Below, piece by piece: positions 8,995 through 17,628 of a DNA stretch of 28,251 bases (the stretch's first letter is position 1; every line of letters starts with the position of its first letter). A program made the position numbers and the translations under genes. The stretch is from a virus. Below the pieces are notes generated by a model, which worked only from the letters and a program-made list of their open reading frames with translations, did no database searches and had not been told where the DNA came from. The DNA lies in IMG/VR virus record IMGVR_UViG_3300008963_000023, positions 1 to 28,251 of that record. One strand, written 5' to 3'.

Positions 8995-10926
8995 TTATCT
9001 TAATATATCTACTTCAAAAACATAGTTTATAGGGTCTATGCAAACTATCTCAATATATGGTCTTTTACTTATTAAATTAATTGGTTCTATTTTAGCTATA
9101 CTTTTTCTAAATTCAGATGACTTATCTGTCCATATAACAATTGGATGCACATCCATATCAATTTCACTAAATGATATTTTAAGAACTTGACCGGCCTTCC
9201 ATCCAATTGAACCATCATCAATATATATCTCTAATTTATCATTAGCATTACCAACAACAGTATTTTGTAGACTAATTCTATTAGTGTAGTTTAGTAATTT
9301 AGCATATATGCCAAAACCCTGAGCACCCTGGCCGCCGGCACCAATATTAAATGGACTAGCGCTATCAATTTCAATTAGAGCTGAAGACTCGTCCCATTTA
9401 AAAGCTTTTGAATTAGAATAACCCTGAACTGCATTAGCTACTTTAATTCTATCTGGATTACTTTTATCTATATTTATACCAGGTCCTGAAAATATAACGT
9501 CAGTATTATATTGTACTTCAGTTGGAATAGTACCATCAATTATTGAGTTAATACGGTCATTAGCTTTTGTGATAAGCTTTAATAAAGAATCGGATTCTGA
9601 TAATTGAGTAGATGTTGCTTGAAACTGTTTTTCTAAATCATCGACTCTAGCTTCTAATTCTTCACTATCAACATCACCAATGGCAATATTTTCTATATTA
9701 TTAAGCCTATCTGCTAATTGAGTATATCTTTTATTAGCATCAATCAATACTTCAGTTGCATTCTCTAATGCTGTTGTAGTATCCATAAAAAGATCCATTG
9801 AGAATGTTGTAAAATCATTCACAGATGTCTCTACACCAACATTATCTAAAGATGAGTTAAACTTGAGATTGAGTTTTAAAGAATACGCATTACCGTTAAG
9901 ACCTGTAACTTCATTTGGTTTAAACTTAAATTGCTCGTTAATTTTAGAGCCAGCTCCACCCGTAGATTTAATCTCATCTAAAATTAGTATTCCGTAAAGG
10001 TTAGTTGCCCTATTAGAAGGTACAGAATCGCTTGCAAGATCATAATAGACTAGAACGGCGTTAAATGTAAACTGGCTTCCTGTTTTTGAAAAATCTAAAA
10101 TATTGTCTATAGCCGGATCATTAGCAATCTGCGCGTAAATACTATCGTCAAATACAATTTGGAGACTATCGCTATTATTGGGATCAATATTATAATAACC
10201 ACCAGACGTATTATCATGCTCGTCTACAACAGAGAATGTATTAAGATTAGGATCTGGGTGATTTTGACCTGATCTACCTTCTATAGTATTATCAGCAAAT
10301 AGCTTAGTTGATGTTGTATTATATTCTTTAGGCTGAAAGAGAACTGTTGGTGTAGTGCCAACTGAAGTAGGTACATTTACATAGACCTCATGGTATGTAT
10401 TACCTTCGTATGAAATATCATTTTCAGCATCAATAGTACCAATGTATTTAACTACACGTTCATAAACTGAGCCCGATTGTATCGAGTTATTTTCTTCTGT
10501 AAGAGCACCAATTGTAGCTTCATTTGAGTCTGCAGATCTAAATCTAACAGCACCCAGTGCACTTAACCATTTAAAGAATATCTTTTCAGCATCAGACTGC
10601 AGTATAATAGGATCATAGTCATCGTCTTTAAGTAGTAACTCTTCAGCATTTAATGCATAATTCTGAAAGGTTTGAGCAAAGTCAATATTTGGTTGGCCAG
10701 CTTGATACTGACTACCGGACTCATTAATTAGACTACTTTCAAAGTCAATCGTGTTTGAGCCGTTTGTTGAATCCGTAAAATCAGGTAGATCCAACAGAGC
10801 ATATCGACTAAACTCAAAATTCAAGTCAGGATTATTAAAAGCCCTAGTCATGTCTCTAGCTGCAGATGCAAAAGCGTACATCGTTCCACCTCTTGGCTGT
10901 GGTATTCTAACTAATGGAGTTGCCAT
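8995..10926 (-). CDS. Baseplate-associated structural protein with central coiled coil (643 aa)
   Basis: No named family recognised. Residues 1-120 contain MATPLVRIPQPRGGTMYAFA and a segment ending in IFFKWLSALGAVRFR, followed by a beta-rich domain to about 385. Residues about 387-464 are strongly helical with heptad-like spacing (ANKRYTQLADRLNNIEN, ELEARVDDLEKQFQ), consistent with trimerisation. The C-terminal 160 residues are beta-rich and contain FSGPGINI, a turn seen in trimeric fibre stems. The gene sits between the 187-aa adaptor-like gene (22-base gap upstream) and the 1245-aa gene (one-base gap downstream). The upstream sequence is A-rich with no Shine-Dalgarno. A trimeric peripheral baseplate or short-fibre-connector protein is the most natural reading, but it is inferred from architecture and context. 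Confidence 0.75.
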   Translation of the reverse strand: MATPLVRIPQPRGGTMYAFASAARDMTRAFNNPDLNFEFSRYALLDLPDFTDSTNGSNTIDFESSLINESGSQYQAGQPNIDFAQTFQNYALNAEELLLKDDDYDPIILQSDAEKIFFKWLSALGAVRFRSADSNEATIGALTEENNSIQSGSVYERVVKYIGTIDAENDISYEGNTYHEVYVNVPTSVGTTPTVLFQPKEYNTTSTKLFADNTIEGRSGQNHPDPNLNTFSVVDEHDNTSGGYYNIDPNNSDSLQIVFDDSIYAQIANDPAIDNILDFSKTGSQFTFNAVLVYYDLASDSVPSNRATNLYGILILDEIKSTGGAGSKINEQFKFKPNEVTGLNGNAYSLKLNLKFNSSLDNVGVETSVNDFTTFSMDLFMDTTTALENATEVLIDANKRYTQLADRLNNIENIAIGDVDSEELEARVDDLEKQFQATSTQLSESDSLLKLITKANDRINSIIDGTIPTEVQYNTDVIFSGPGINIDKSNPDRIKVANAVQGYSNSKAFKWDESSALIEIDSASPFNIGAGGQGAQGFGIYAKLLNYTNRISLQNTVVGNANDKLEIYIDDGSIGWKAGQVLKISFSEIDMDVHPIVIWTDKSSEFRKSIAKIEPINLISKRPYIEIVCIDPINYVFEVDILR

Positions 10927-10948
10927 TTAATTTGTTTTATTTTATTAA

Positions 10949-11512
10949 TTAAGATATTGTTGCAGCATAAGAACTGATCACATACCAGTTTGAGCCAATA
11001 TATCTTAATGTAACGGTTGAATTTTTATTATCTAAAAATAGAGAATTAACGCTTAGGTATGTACTAACCACTTCTACACTACTACTACCTACATTTATAA
11101 AAGTAACCTCTTGGCCATCTGAATTACCTTCTGGTAGAGTAAAATCAGTATCAATTAGATAAGTACTCTCTGTTAAGTTGGCTGAAGTAACACCAGATGC
11201 TCCAGATGGATTAGTATCAGAACCATCTATACCTGATTTGACTAGTTGACCTGCAATTGTCGTTTTTGCAGTCATCTCAACGTCTTGTTCCATCGTAATA
11301 CCATTACTTGTAAATGATGCAATAGTATTATTAGCTAAAATAGTTAAAGACTGAAATGTAGCTGAGTTTACATTTTGGATAGTTGAATTTACAGGGTCTA
11401 CTAGAGCCTGAATATCAGCAATATCATCATTCAAGAGCTGGAAGTTACTATTGATAACAGGTCTTGATGAAGATAATGAATCTGTTCCTAAAATTTCTGT
11501 AATGTTTGCCAT
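10949..11512 (-). CDS. Small fibre/adaptor-like structural protein (187 aa)
   Basis: The N-terminus (MANITEILGTDSLSSSRPVI, then NSNFQLLNDDI) is a helical, Asn-rich head of the type seen at the attachment end of phage fibre-like proteins. Residues about 40-100 are Thr/Ser/Asn-rich and beta-prone, and the last 50 residues form a compact beta domain ending in LRYIGSNWYVIS. That ending, together with EGNSDGQEVTFINVGSSS, resembles small beta-sandwich tips found at the ends of phage fibres, where N-W-Y is common. The spacing of ILxxDS and INxNF is identical to that in the collagen-like protein at 1-192. It follows the gp7/I-like gene after a 12-base A/T-only gap. Function as a small trimeric baseplate spikelet or adaptor is inferred. 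Confidence 0.65.
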   Translation of the reverse strand: MANITEILGTDSLSSSRPVINSNFQLLNDDIADIQALVDPVNSTIQNVNSATFQSLTILANNTIASFTSNGITMEQDVEMTAKTTIAGQLVKSGIDGSDTNPSGASGVTSANLTESTYLIDTDFTLPEGNSDGQEVTFINVGSSSVEVVSTYLSVNSLFLDNKNSTVTLRYIGSNWYVISSYAATIS

Positions 11513-11524
11513 TTTATTTATTTT

Positions 11525-14308
11525 TTATTTTACAATTATCATATTGCGTTTAACTTTATTCTGGTTACCATTAGTATCCTTAACCTCTAGTTCAACTTCA
11601 TATGTACCAGGGTCTTGGAATATATATGTTAACCACATACTATCATAGTATATATCATTTATTTCAGGGTTACTTATATTCTTTATATACCAGATTGGTT
11701 TATCTATAGCTGGCATTTTTGTAATATCAGCTGAAATAGTTACATGTGTAGATCTTTCTACTTCAGCATAAGACTTAAATATTTTAGTATCATCGAATCC
11801 TGGGTTATAATGAGTTACATGTGTAGCACTCTCAGGCTCATAACTAATAGCACTACCACTAGCGGGTAAAACATTAACACTTTCAAAATCATAGTTTTTA
11901 GAATACTCCTTACCAACAGCTAGCATATATACTAAATCATCTGCTGTACCATCTGTTGTGTCATCACTAAATACAGCATTCCAATTAAATTTTTGGAAAA
12001 TAGGATCGGCTGAGTTAATTAATTCGTCTCTGATGGCTAGCCATTCACTTTTTCTAGCTGTAGTATTAACCGGTGAACTTGGTGTTGGACTAGTAATTAA
12101 ATGGCTTCCTGTAGTTATAATACCTGTTATTGGATCTTTAAATGTTATTTGAATCTCGTCACCGTTACTTATATCATAGATTTTAAATGATGATGTTAAG
12201 TCACTGCCAACTCGAGTAGCATCCCACCAATTATGTTTACCGTCTATCCATCTAAACATACATTCATCCCATCTATATGGGCCTGTTGTCTCAGAAAAAC
12301 CAGACGGGCTAAATAGATCTGAAAATCTACGTACTGTAGAGAATCTAACACCTTGTGTTGTATCATGTGGGTAATTAGCCCTATCTAGAGTTCGATATAA
12401 AGTTGCAATCGATTCATCTATTGTTGTATCATTATCTTGTGCTTTATTCCAGTATCCACCAGTTTTATTCCAAGATAGTTCTTTATCGTTCCACTTAGCA
12501 TTATTTAACCATCTATATAAGCCGTATAGTTCTACCTCTTTTAAGTTTACTTCAAAAAAGTCATTTTCTCTATAATGTGAACGATGTCCAAAAAGATCAT
12601 AAGTTCTCATCTCGATATTATATGTACCTGCATATGGTACATGGATTGGTATCTTTAAATGAGTATCAATGTTACCTCTAATCTCTAATTTAAAATCATT
12701 TGGGCCAGTTATAATCCATTCAATCTCATAAACCCATTTCTTCCACCAGTTTTCCCATGTAATTAGTAAATTTTGATTTGGATCAATTAAATCATTCCAA
12801 TTAAAATTAGCACCATCCCATGTGTCGTTAAATGATTCGTTACCATCTAGTATAACCGGGCATCCAACTGGAATATCTATATTAAATGTATCTAATTCTC
12901 TATCATTATAAGATTCGTAAAAATCAGTATAAATATCTAATAGTTCTTTAATTTCAGCTTCTGTTAAATTCTTAAATGCATTTGGGTCTTTTGCTAGATA
13001 ATTAATGTAATCAGGGTCATTATTATCAAATTTGGTCTCTAACACTAGGCCTAAATCTTCAATAAAAAGAGTTCTATCTTCTGGTAAAACTTTAAACTTA
13101 ATGTCATGGCCTTCATTAAAAAAACCAATTCCATTTTGAATATTCCAAAAGCTAATATTTTTTTGAGTAAAGAAGTCACCTTCTGCTGTAATATCAACTA
13201 TTTTAGCATCAAGTGGTAAATATTCACGTTGTAACTTTTCTTTTAAGCCGTATAGTTTAATGATAACTTCATCTGGTGTGAAATCAAAGACCTCATCTAC
13301 TGTTGGTATATCAAACTGGTCAAAGCCGCCGTCTGGTTCATTTAACCTGTACACTAGGCTAAATCGACTTGTTTTCTTCATTGTACTAGAAGGTATCTGT
13401 ACCTTTTGCTTTTTACGTAAAGCTTCACCTCTTTTAGATGACTGTGGCACTGGAATTGCAAAAAGTTTACCAAAACTAGATTTATTTTTATCAATATTTA
13501 CCCAGTATTCTTTTAACGTGATATTATTGTAACCAAAAAAGTCAATAGCATTTAAAAGTGCTTTATATGTACCAACGAATGGTTTAATATTACTTAACTC
13601 TAAAAGAAGTTCTTTACGCTTTCTATTTAAAAGCCTATAGTCAACGCCCTGTTCGGATATATCATGTTCTTTAAATAAGAGGAAGTCACCTTCGTTTAAT
13701 GTTGCTCCGAAGTTTTGTAGTAATACTTTAAGCCTTTCATCCTCTTCGACAACTTCACCGTAGAAAGCAATCTGAGCAATCTGGGTTTCATTACCATTAG
13801 ATATATCATAGATACCTAAAACTCGTCGATGTGGGCCACCCCTCTCTGAGCTGATTGCAACGTTAAGCTGTAGTGCTTCATTACTTAACTTAGTAAATTC
13901 TTCTTTAGTAAAATTTTTAACGCCATTGATTATATCGAATTCTGCAGTAGACCTTGGCTCAGGATTAAGCTCTAGAGTATTATACTGGACCACGTGTGGT
14001 TGCCCTGATTTCATCTCAGCATCATAAATGATAATATCATCAGATGTGGCTACGTCATCAATCCAGCGGCAAACTAGAGTTGATCCAGTAGAATCCTGGA
14101 TTGGTTTAACTAGGGCTGGTTGTTTTACTAAAGATGTTTGACCTATATGATGATAGTTTATCTCTTCAAGTATGAATATATTAACTGTCTCGTAAAGACC
14201 AGTAGAGACTTCATCTAAATAGATGTTGCCTTCCCATATACCATTGCTGTTTTTGACCATATTAAGATCATAGTCAAAACCATTAAAGAATCTTAGCTTA
14301 TCGTACAT
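11525..14308 (-). CDS. Baseplate wedge protein, gp7 / tail protein I-like, with PKD-like domains (927 aa)
   Basis: The best functional clue is residues about 225-272 (RLLNRKRKELLLELSNIKPF, then VGTYKALLNAIDFFGY and LKEYWVN). This is the pattern of the phage tail protein I/gp7 wedge core: a helix, K/V-G-T, a helix, a short turn ending in G-Y, then an E-W/Y-W strand. Two PKD/Ig-like domains follow. One lies around residues 520-590 (WVYEIEWIITG ... YAGTYNIEMRTYDLFG), the other at the extreme C-terminus (PGTYEVELEVKDTNGN). Residues 500-700 are unusually Trp-rich. A 12-residue segment recurs (IYDISNGNETQI at 166 and IYDISNGDEIQI at 710). The gene lies immediately after the gp6/J-like gene and a 90-aa protein, as expected for the gp6-gp7 wedge pair. 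Its start overlaps the 90-aa gene by 11 bases. Length is close to that of T4 gp7 (about 1030 aa). Confidence 0.65.
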   Translation of the reverse strand: MYDKLRFFNGFDYDLNMVKNSNGIWEGNIYLDEVSTGLYETVNIFILEEINYHHIGQTSLVKQPALVKPIQDSTGSTLVCRWIDDVATSDDIIIYDAEMKSGQPHVVQYNTLELNPEPRSTAEFDIINGVKNFTKEEFTKLSNEALQLNVAISSERGGPHRRVLGIYDISNGNETQIAQIAFYGEVVEEDERLKVLLQNFGATLNEGDFLLFKEHDISEQGVDYRLLNRKRKELLLELSNIKPFVGTYKALLNAIDFFGYNNITLKEYWVNIDKNKSSFGKLFAIPVPQSSKRGEALRKKQKVQIPSSTMKKTSRFSLVYRLNEPDGGFDQFDIPTVDEVFDFTPDEVIIKLYGLKEKLQREYLPLDAKIVDITAEGDFFTQKNISFWNIQNGIGFFNEGHDIKFKVLPEDRTLFIEDLGLVLETKFDNNDPDYINYLAKDPNAFKNLTEAEIKELLDIYTDFYESYNDRELDTFNIDIPVGCPVILDGNESFNDTWDGANFNWNDLIDPNQNLLITWENWWKKWVYEIEWIITGPNDFKLEIRGNIDTHLKIPIHVPYAGTYNIEMRTYDLFGHRSHYRENDFFEVNLKEVELYGLYRWLNNAKWNDKELSWNKTGGYWNKAQDNDTTIDESIATLYRTLDRANYPHDTTQGVRFSTVRRFSDLFSPSGFSETTGPYRWDECMFRWIDGKHNWWDATRVGSDLTSSFKIYDISNGDEIQITFKDPITGIITTGSHLITSPTPSSPVNTTARKSEWLAIRDELINSADPIFQKFNWNAVFSDDTTDGTADDLVYMLAVGKEYSKNYDFESVNVLPASGSAISYEPESATHVTHYNPGFDDTKIFKSYAEVERSTHVTISADITKMPAIDKPIWYIKNISNPEINDIYYDSMWLTYIFQDPGTYEVELEVKDTNGNQNKVKRNMIIVK

Positions 14309-14570
14309 TTGTATCGTCTTTTTCTATCGTATAGTTTTTAAATGCGTTTAAATACTTAACACTTTTAATAATATTATAAAAATAGTCATTAACAAAAAGT
14401 ATAAACTCACGAATAGTTTGGTTTCTTTGAATATGTTTTGATACCATCTTATTAACAAGATTGTCTTTATAGTCATATCCAATATTTAGTCTACTGTCTT
14501 TACGGTGTTTTGCAACATCGTAAATCTTTTTGCGTTTATATACTAATAAGTCCTTAAATGGTACTATCAT
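14298..14570 (-). CDS. Small basic protein between the gp6-like and gp7-like wedge genes (90 aa)
   Basis: I do not recognise this protein. It is basic and aromatic (KRKKIYDVAKHRKDSR near residue 12; FVNDYFYNIIKSVKYLNAFKNY near residue 58) and predicted mostly helical, with no signal peptide or membrane helix. Its ATG shares a base with the TAA of the gp6-like gene (TAATG), so translation is probably coupled, and its end overlaps the start of the gp7-like gene by 11 bases. The two overlaps make it a genuine gene rather than a chance frame. The position suggests a minor wedge component or a helper for assembling the gp6/gp7 heterotrimer. That role is inferred from location only. Confidence 0.7.
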   Translation of the reverse strand: MIVPFKDLLVYKRKKIYDVAKHRKDSRLNIGYDYKDNLVNKMVSKHIQRNQTIREFILFVNDYFYNIIKSVKYLNAFKNYTIEKDDTNVR

Positions 14571-16396
14571 TACAATGCTCTTCTATTTCCAGCCTGTACT
14601 CTAGTATAAATAGTTCTAGGTACAGGAGCATCATCAAAATTAATACTTAATGCTGCTTCTTCATTTATTTTTACACCATCCGCTATAGTATCGCCATCTC
14701 TATCTAGCCAGTTACCTTTAAAAAGAGCAACCTCCTCTCTATCAAGTATAATATCACCAAAACGATCCAGGCCTCTTATTTTATCTGGAATTGAATCGCC
14801 AGGTTTTATATTAACCCTCTTTGTATTTTCTACTTTTTGGAAAAAAACGTACTTTTGTTTACCGTTACCAATATCTTCAAGGACTACAGGTTCTTGTGGT
14901 TTAACTGTAGTAGTTATACTTTCATAAAAACCTAGTCTTAAAGCATCTTCCTCTTCTTTGCTAATAAATCTAACGTTAACAGAATCTATACCTTCAATCT
15001 CTTCAAGGATATAGACAATATCTGACTTAGGTAGTTTATCTCTTCTAGTAATATTCAATAAATAGTTAGAAATAGCCGAACGTACATCGTTTGCAATTTC
15101 CTGCTTTGTAAAGCCCTCGAAGTATCTAATTGAAACATCAATGCTATATTTTTTGACTTTTGGTTTAACAAATTCAATCTCTGTAGTAACCATGACCTGA
15201 CCTGAATCTTGTAACACCTTATACATAGCATCGTATTCATCTTGCGTAAAGAACATTTCTCTTTCGGGCAGTGAAAAGTAATCTTTATCGGCTTCTACTT
15301 TTCTCTTAAAGTCCGGTATAGCAAATATGTAAATTATATTATCATCGTCTAAGTATTCATCATCGGTTCTATTATAAACATCAATATATGAAAACTGATT
15401 GTATTTAGATAGAAAGTACTCATAGTTATCTGGAGTGGCCAGTACGTATGATTTACTTGCAAGTGGTGTTAAGATCTTTGTAAACTCAGTTGATTCACGT
15501 TCAGCTCCCATTTTAGGCGCTGAAGTTACAGTAACATCAAAAAATTCGTTTAAATCGTGTAACTCACCAAGTGAATCTTCGCCTTCAGTTTCCCATTTTA
15601 CAGTCAGATCTGAACCTTCAGCTAAATTACCTTTAGCACCATCATGTTTAATATACTCAACTTCAATTGTAGCTCCTTCTGCAGGTGGAATACCAAAAGA
15701 ACCATTACCGAAATAAATATCTAAACCTCCGCCAATACCAGTCTTTACCAGACAAGCTTTTTCGTTGGCATTCATATCGTAGAGTGAGACGTGTTTAGTC
15801 CATACTTCACCGTTAACATAAACAGTAACTTTATTATGATCCGTTAAACCACGCGTTGTTATATTGAAAGACTGTAAGTTTTCACCGGTACCTGTTAATG
15901 TTTGCGTTTCATATTCGCCCTGGCAAATTTCAGCTTTAAATATATTTTTATTACTCTTTTCAACTCTAAATCTATCCCTTGATGTTTGTAGCGTATACTT
16001 TAAACCATTTGAGTCAAATTTAAGTATGGCTCTACCATCAAATGTTAGACCAGTACCTGCAATTTTACTAAAGTCAGCGCCCGGCTTCCATCTAAATTGA
16101 ACTTCGCCAAACGCAGCGTAGCCCCTAGTAGGGTCGTGGCCAGTTAGCCTAGACATGCCGTAGATAGATTCAGACTGTTGTGCCGTATAAATATTCTGCT
16201 CTACTAGAGCATCTTCTACATAGAATAAAATAAGCTCACCTATTTCACTCATTACACCTAATAGTTGGGCAAATGGTGATGCTTCCGTAAATAGAGTATT
16301 TGCACGTTTGTAAACGCGAGAAATATAAGTCCTTGCATCCTGTTTAATCTGCTCTCCAGTTACTCTAAGTCTATCTAAAAATTTAAGATTTGCCAT
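14570..16396 (-). CDS. Baseplate wedge protein, gp6 / baseplate J-like (608 aa)
   Basis: This is the main wedge protein that forms the inner ring joining baseplate sectors. Diagnostic features are: a helical N-terminus with ISRVYKRANTLFTEASPFAQ and LILFYVEDALVEQNIYTAQQ (residues 25-73); a beta-rich middle with the family hallmark YFGNGSFGIPPAEGATIEVE (about 228-247), followed by Y and then GAKGN; and the C-terminal J-like domain (about 415-478), which includes SIDVSIRYFEG, EIANDVRSAISNYL, LPKSDIVYILEEIEGIDSVN. The length matches T4 gp6 (660 aa). It lies directly after the gp25-like gene (12-base gap), which is the conserved order in contractile tails. The start is the first ATG, preceded by an A-rich stretch without Shine-Dalgarno. 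The C-terminal 100 residues carry an added charged domain (GLDRFGDIILDRE). Confidence 0.88.
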   Translation of the reverse strand: MANLKFLDRLRVTGEQIKQDARTYISRVYKRANTLFTEASPFAQLLGVMSEIGELILFYVEDALVEQNIYTAQQSESIYGMSRLTGHDPTRGYAAFGEVQFRWKPGADFSKIAGTGLTFDGRAILKFDSNGLKYTLQTSRDRFRVEKSNKNIFKAEICQGEYETQTLTGTGENLQSFNITTRGLTDHNKVTVYVNGEVWTKHVSLYDMNANEKACLVKTGIGGGLDIYFGNGSFGIPPAEGATIEVEYIKHDGAKGNLAEGSDLTVKWETEGEDSLGELHDLNEFFDVTVTSAPKMGAERESTEFTKILTPLASKSYVLATPDNYEYFLSKYNQFSYIDVYNRTDDEYLDDDNIIYIFAIPDFKRKVEADKDYFSLPEREMFFTQDEYDAMYKVLQDSGQVMVTTEIEFVKPKVKKYSIDVSIRYFEGFTKQEIANDVRSAISNYLLNITRRDKLPKSDIVYILEEIEGIDSVNVRFISKEEEDALRLGFYESITTTVKPQEPVVLEDIGNGKQKYVFFQKVENTKRVNIKPGDSIPDKIRGLDRFGDIILDREEVALFKGNWLDRDGDTIADGVKINEEAALSINFDDAPVPRTIYTRVQAGNRRAL

Positions 16397-16408
16397 CTTT
16401 TTTCTTGT

Positions 16409-16765
16409 TTAATTTACATAAATTTGCACTAAATACTTGCTATCAATGGTTATGTCAACGTAGGCAATGTCCCGAACAGTGCCCCTAAAGAAACTAATTT
16501 TAGGGCTAATATTATATTTTTTTGCCAATGGACAGTAAGTATTTATCTGACCTTCTATGGTAGTTTTAATTTGTTGTTCGTTTAGGCCTAAAGAATAAAT
16601 CATATCCTCTAGGTTACAGCCAAATTCTGGGCTACCAAGAACTTCAGATTTATTTGTAAAGAGAGTAGTTTCAATTTGGGTTATAAGTTGTTGTATTTCA
16701 TTCTCTACATGAACCTGATTAGGATCGTAATTAGGGTCACCAACATGTTTAATGTACAATTCCAT
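16409..16765 (-). CDS. Baseplate wedge protein, gp25-like (118 aa)
   Basis: Short protein of the gp25/GPW family, which nucleates sheath assembly on the baseplate inner ring. The family pattern is visible at residues 41-60: EVLGSPEFGCNLEDMIYSL corresponds to the conserved G-E-R-x-x-x-P-(E/D)-F-G-x-x-L. This is followed by a helix (EQQIKTTIEGQI) and a C-terminal strand pair (AYVDITIDSKYLVQIYV). The Arg that usually follows the Glu in family members appears here as Val42. An N-terminal helix (VENEIQQLITQIETTLFT) precedes the core. Length fits the family (about 110-150 aa). It sits immediately upstream of the gp6-like gene, the classical neighbour, which makes the call secure. The start ATG lies 17 bases after the preceding stop; the leader contains AAAAGAGA but no true Shine-Dalgarno. 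Confidence 0.85.
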   Translation of the reverse strand: MELYIKHVGDPNYDPNQVHVENEIQQLITQIETTLFTNKSEVLGSPEFGCNLEDMIYSLGLNEQQIKTTIEGQINTYCPLAKKYNISPKISFFRGTVRDIAYVDITIDSKYLVQIYVN

Positions 16766-16782
16766 ATTTATATGTATCTCTT

Positions 16783-17625
16783 TTAACTGTGGAACATAAA
16801 ATCTACGCCTTCATCGCCTTTAATTTCTTCTTCAATGGCATTAAGCTCTCCATCTCCCATTGATTTAATTGCATCATAGTCAAATTCAACATTACCGGGT
16901 AGGGCAAATTTAAAAATACCTAGTTTAGCACCAAGAGACTGTTTAACTTTAGCACTAATATATCTAAAGAAAATTTCATCATCATAAAGTGCACAGTCTG
17001 GTATAGTTTCGTAAACCTCTAATATTACATCACCCTTTGGTGTATCGCCCATGAACTTTAAATCACCAGTTAGCCTAGAATAGTCAAATGAGAGTGGATT
17101 CTCTAAAATTTGCCTCGACATATCTGCTAATGATGCATTAAGTACATAGTATTGTAACTCTTCGGCGGACTCTGCTGGACCTGCGCCGTCATACATTCTT
17201 CTAAATAACATCTTTTCAATTGCAAAATCAGCACCCGACTGAAACCTTAAATCTAGGCCACCGCCCATGTTGTTCCAACCACTAGAAAGATCATAAACAC
17301 CGTAAACCGAGTAGACTCTACCCGAACCGTCTTCCCCAGCATTAGGCATTGTCAAAGTTCTATGGCTCTTAAAATATTCAGTCTTAAAAACTTCCTTTGG
17401 GACATGGTAATAATTCTCGCGTAAAGAATCTTCGTATTTCTTATAGAACCATTTTTTAGCCCTATTGATAATATTAATAATTTCTTTTTTAGGCAAATTA
17501 ACAGGCACCATACATGCACCTGTTATTTCATTGCCAATTTCATCTAGGAATTCATTTAGGCAGTTTTCATCAAAGCTTCTTGGGCTTGTTAAATCATTTT
17601 CACTACCGCTTCTAATTTTACTCAT
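16783..17625 (-). CDS. Structural protein, possibly neck/connector (280 aa)
   Basis: I cannot assign this with certainty. The N-terminal part has a helix typical of virion connector proteins (LPKKEIINIINRAKKWFYKK, residues 45-64). The C-terminal part has a helix-turn-helix stretch at about 200-270 (VILEVYETIPD, FFRYISAKVKQSLGAKLGIF, then LPGNVEFDYDAIKSMGDGEL) that resembles the connector or neck proteins of large myoviruses. In the middle is a Gly-rich loop (SSGWNNMGGGLDLRFQSGAD, 114-133). There are no membrane segments. It starts three bases after the amidoligase stop and is followed by the gp25-like gene, so it shares a transcript with both. Alternatives are a baseplate wedge accessory or a substrate of the neighbouring amidoligase. 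The reading frame is clearly real; the function is a low-confidence guess. Confidence 0.7.
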   Translation of the reverse strand: MSKIRSGSENDLTSPRSFDENCLNEFLDEIGNEITGACMVPVNLPKKEIINIINRAKKWFYKKYEDSLRENYYHVPKEVFKTEYFKSHRTLTMPNAGEDGSGRVYSVYGVYDLSSGWNNMGGGLDLRFQSGADFAIEKMLFRRMYDGAGPAESAEELQYYVLNASLADMSRQILENPLSFDYSRLTGDLKFMGDTPKGDVILEVYETIPDCALYDDEIFFRYISAKVKQSLGAKLGIFKFALPGNVEFDYDAIKSMGDGELNAIEEEIKGDEGVDFMFHS

Positions 17626-17628
17626 TTT

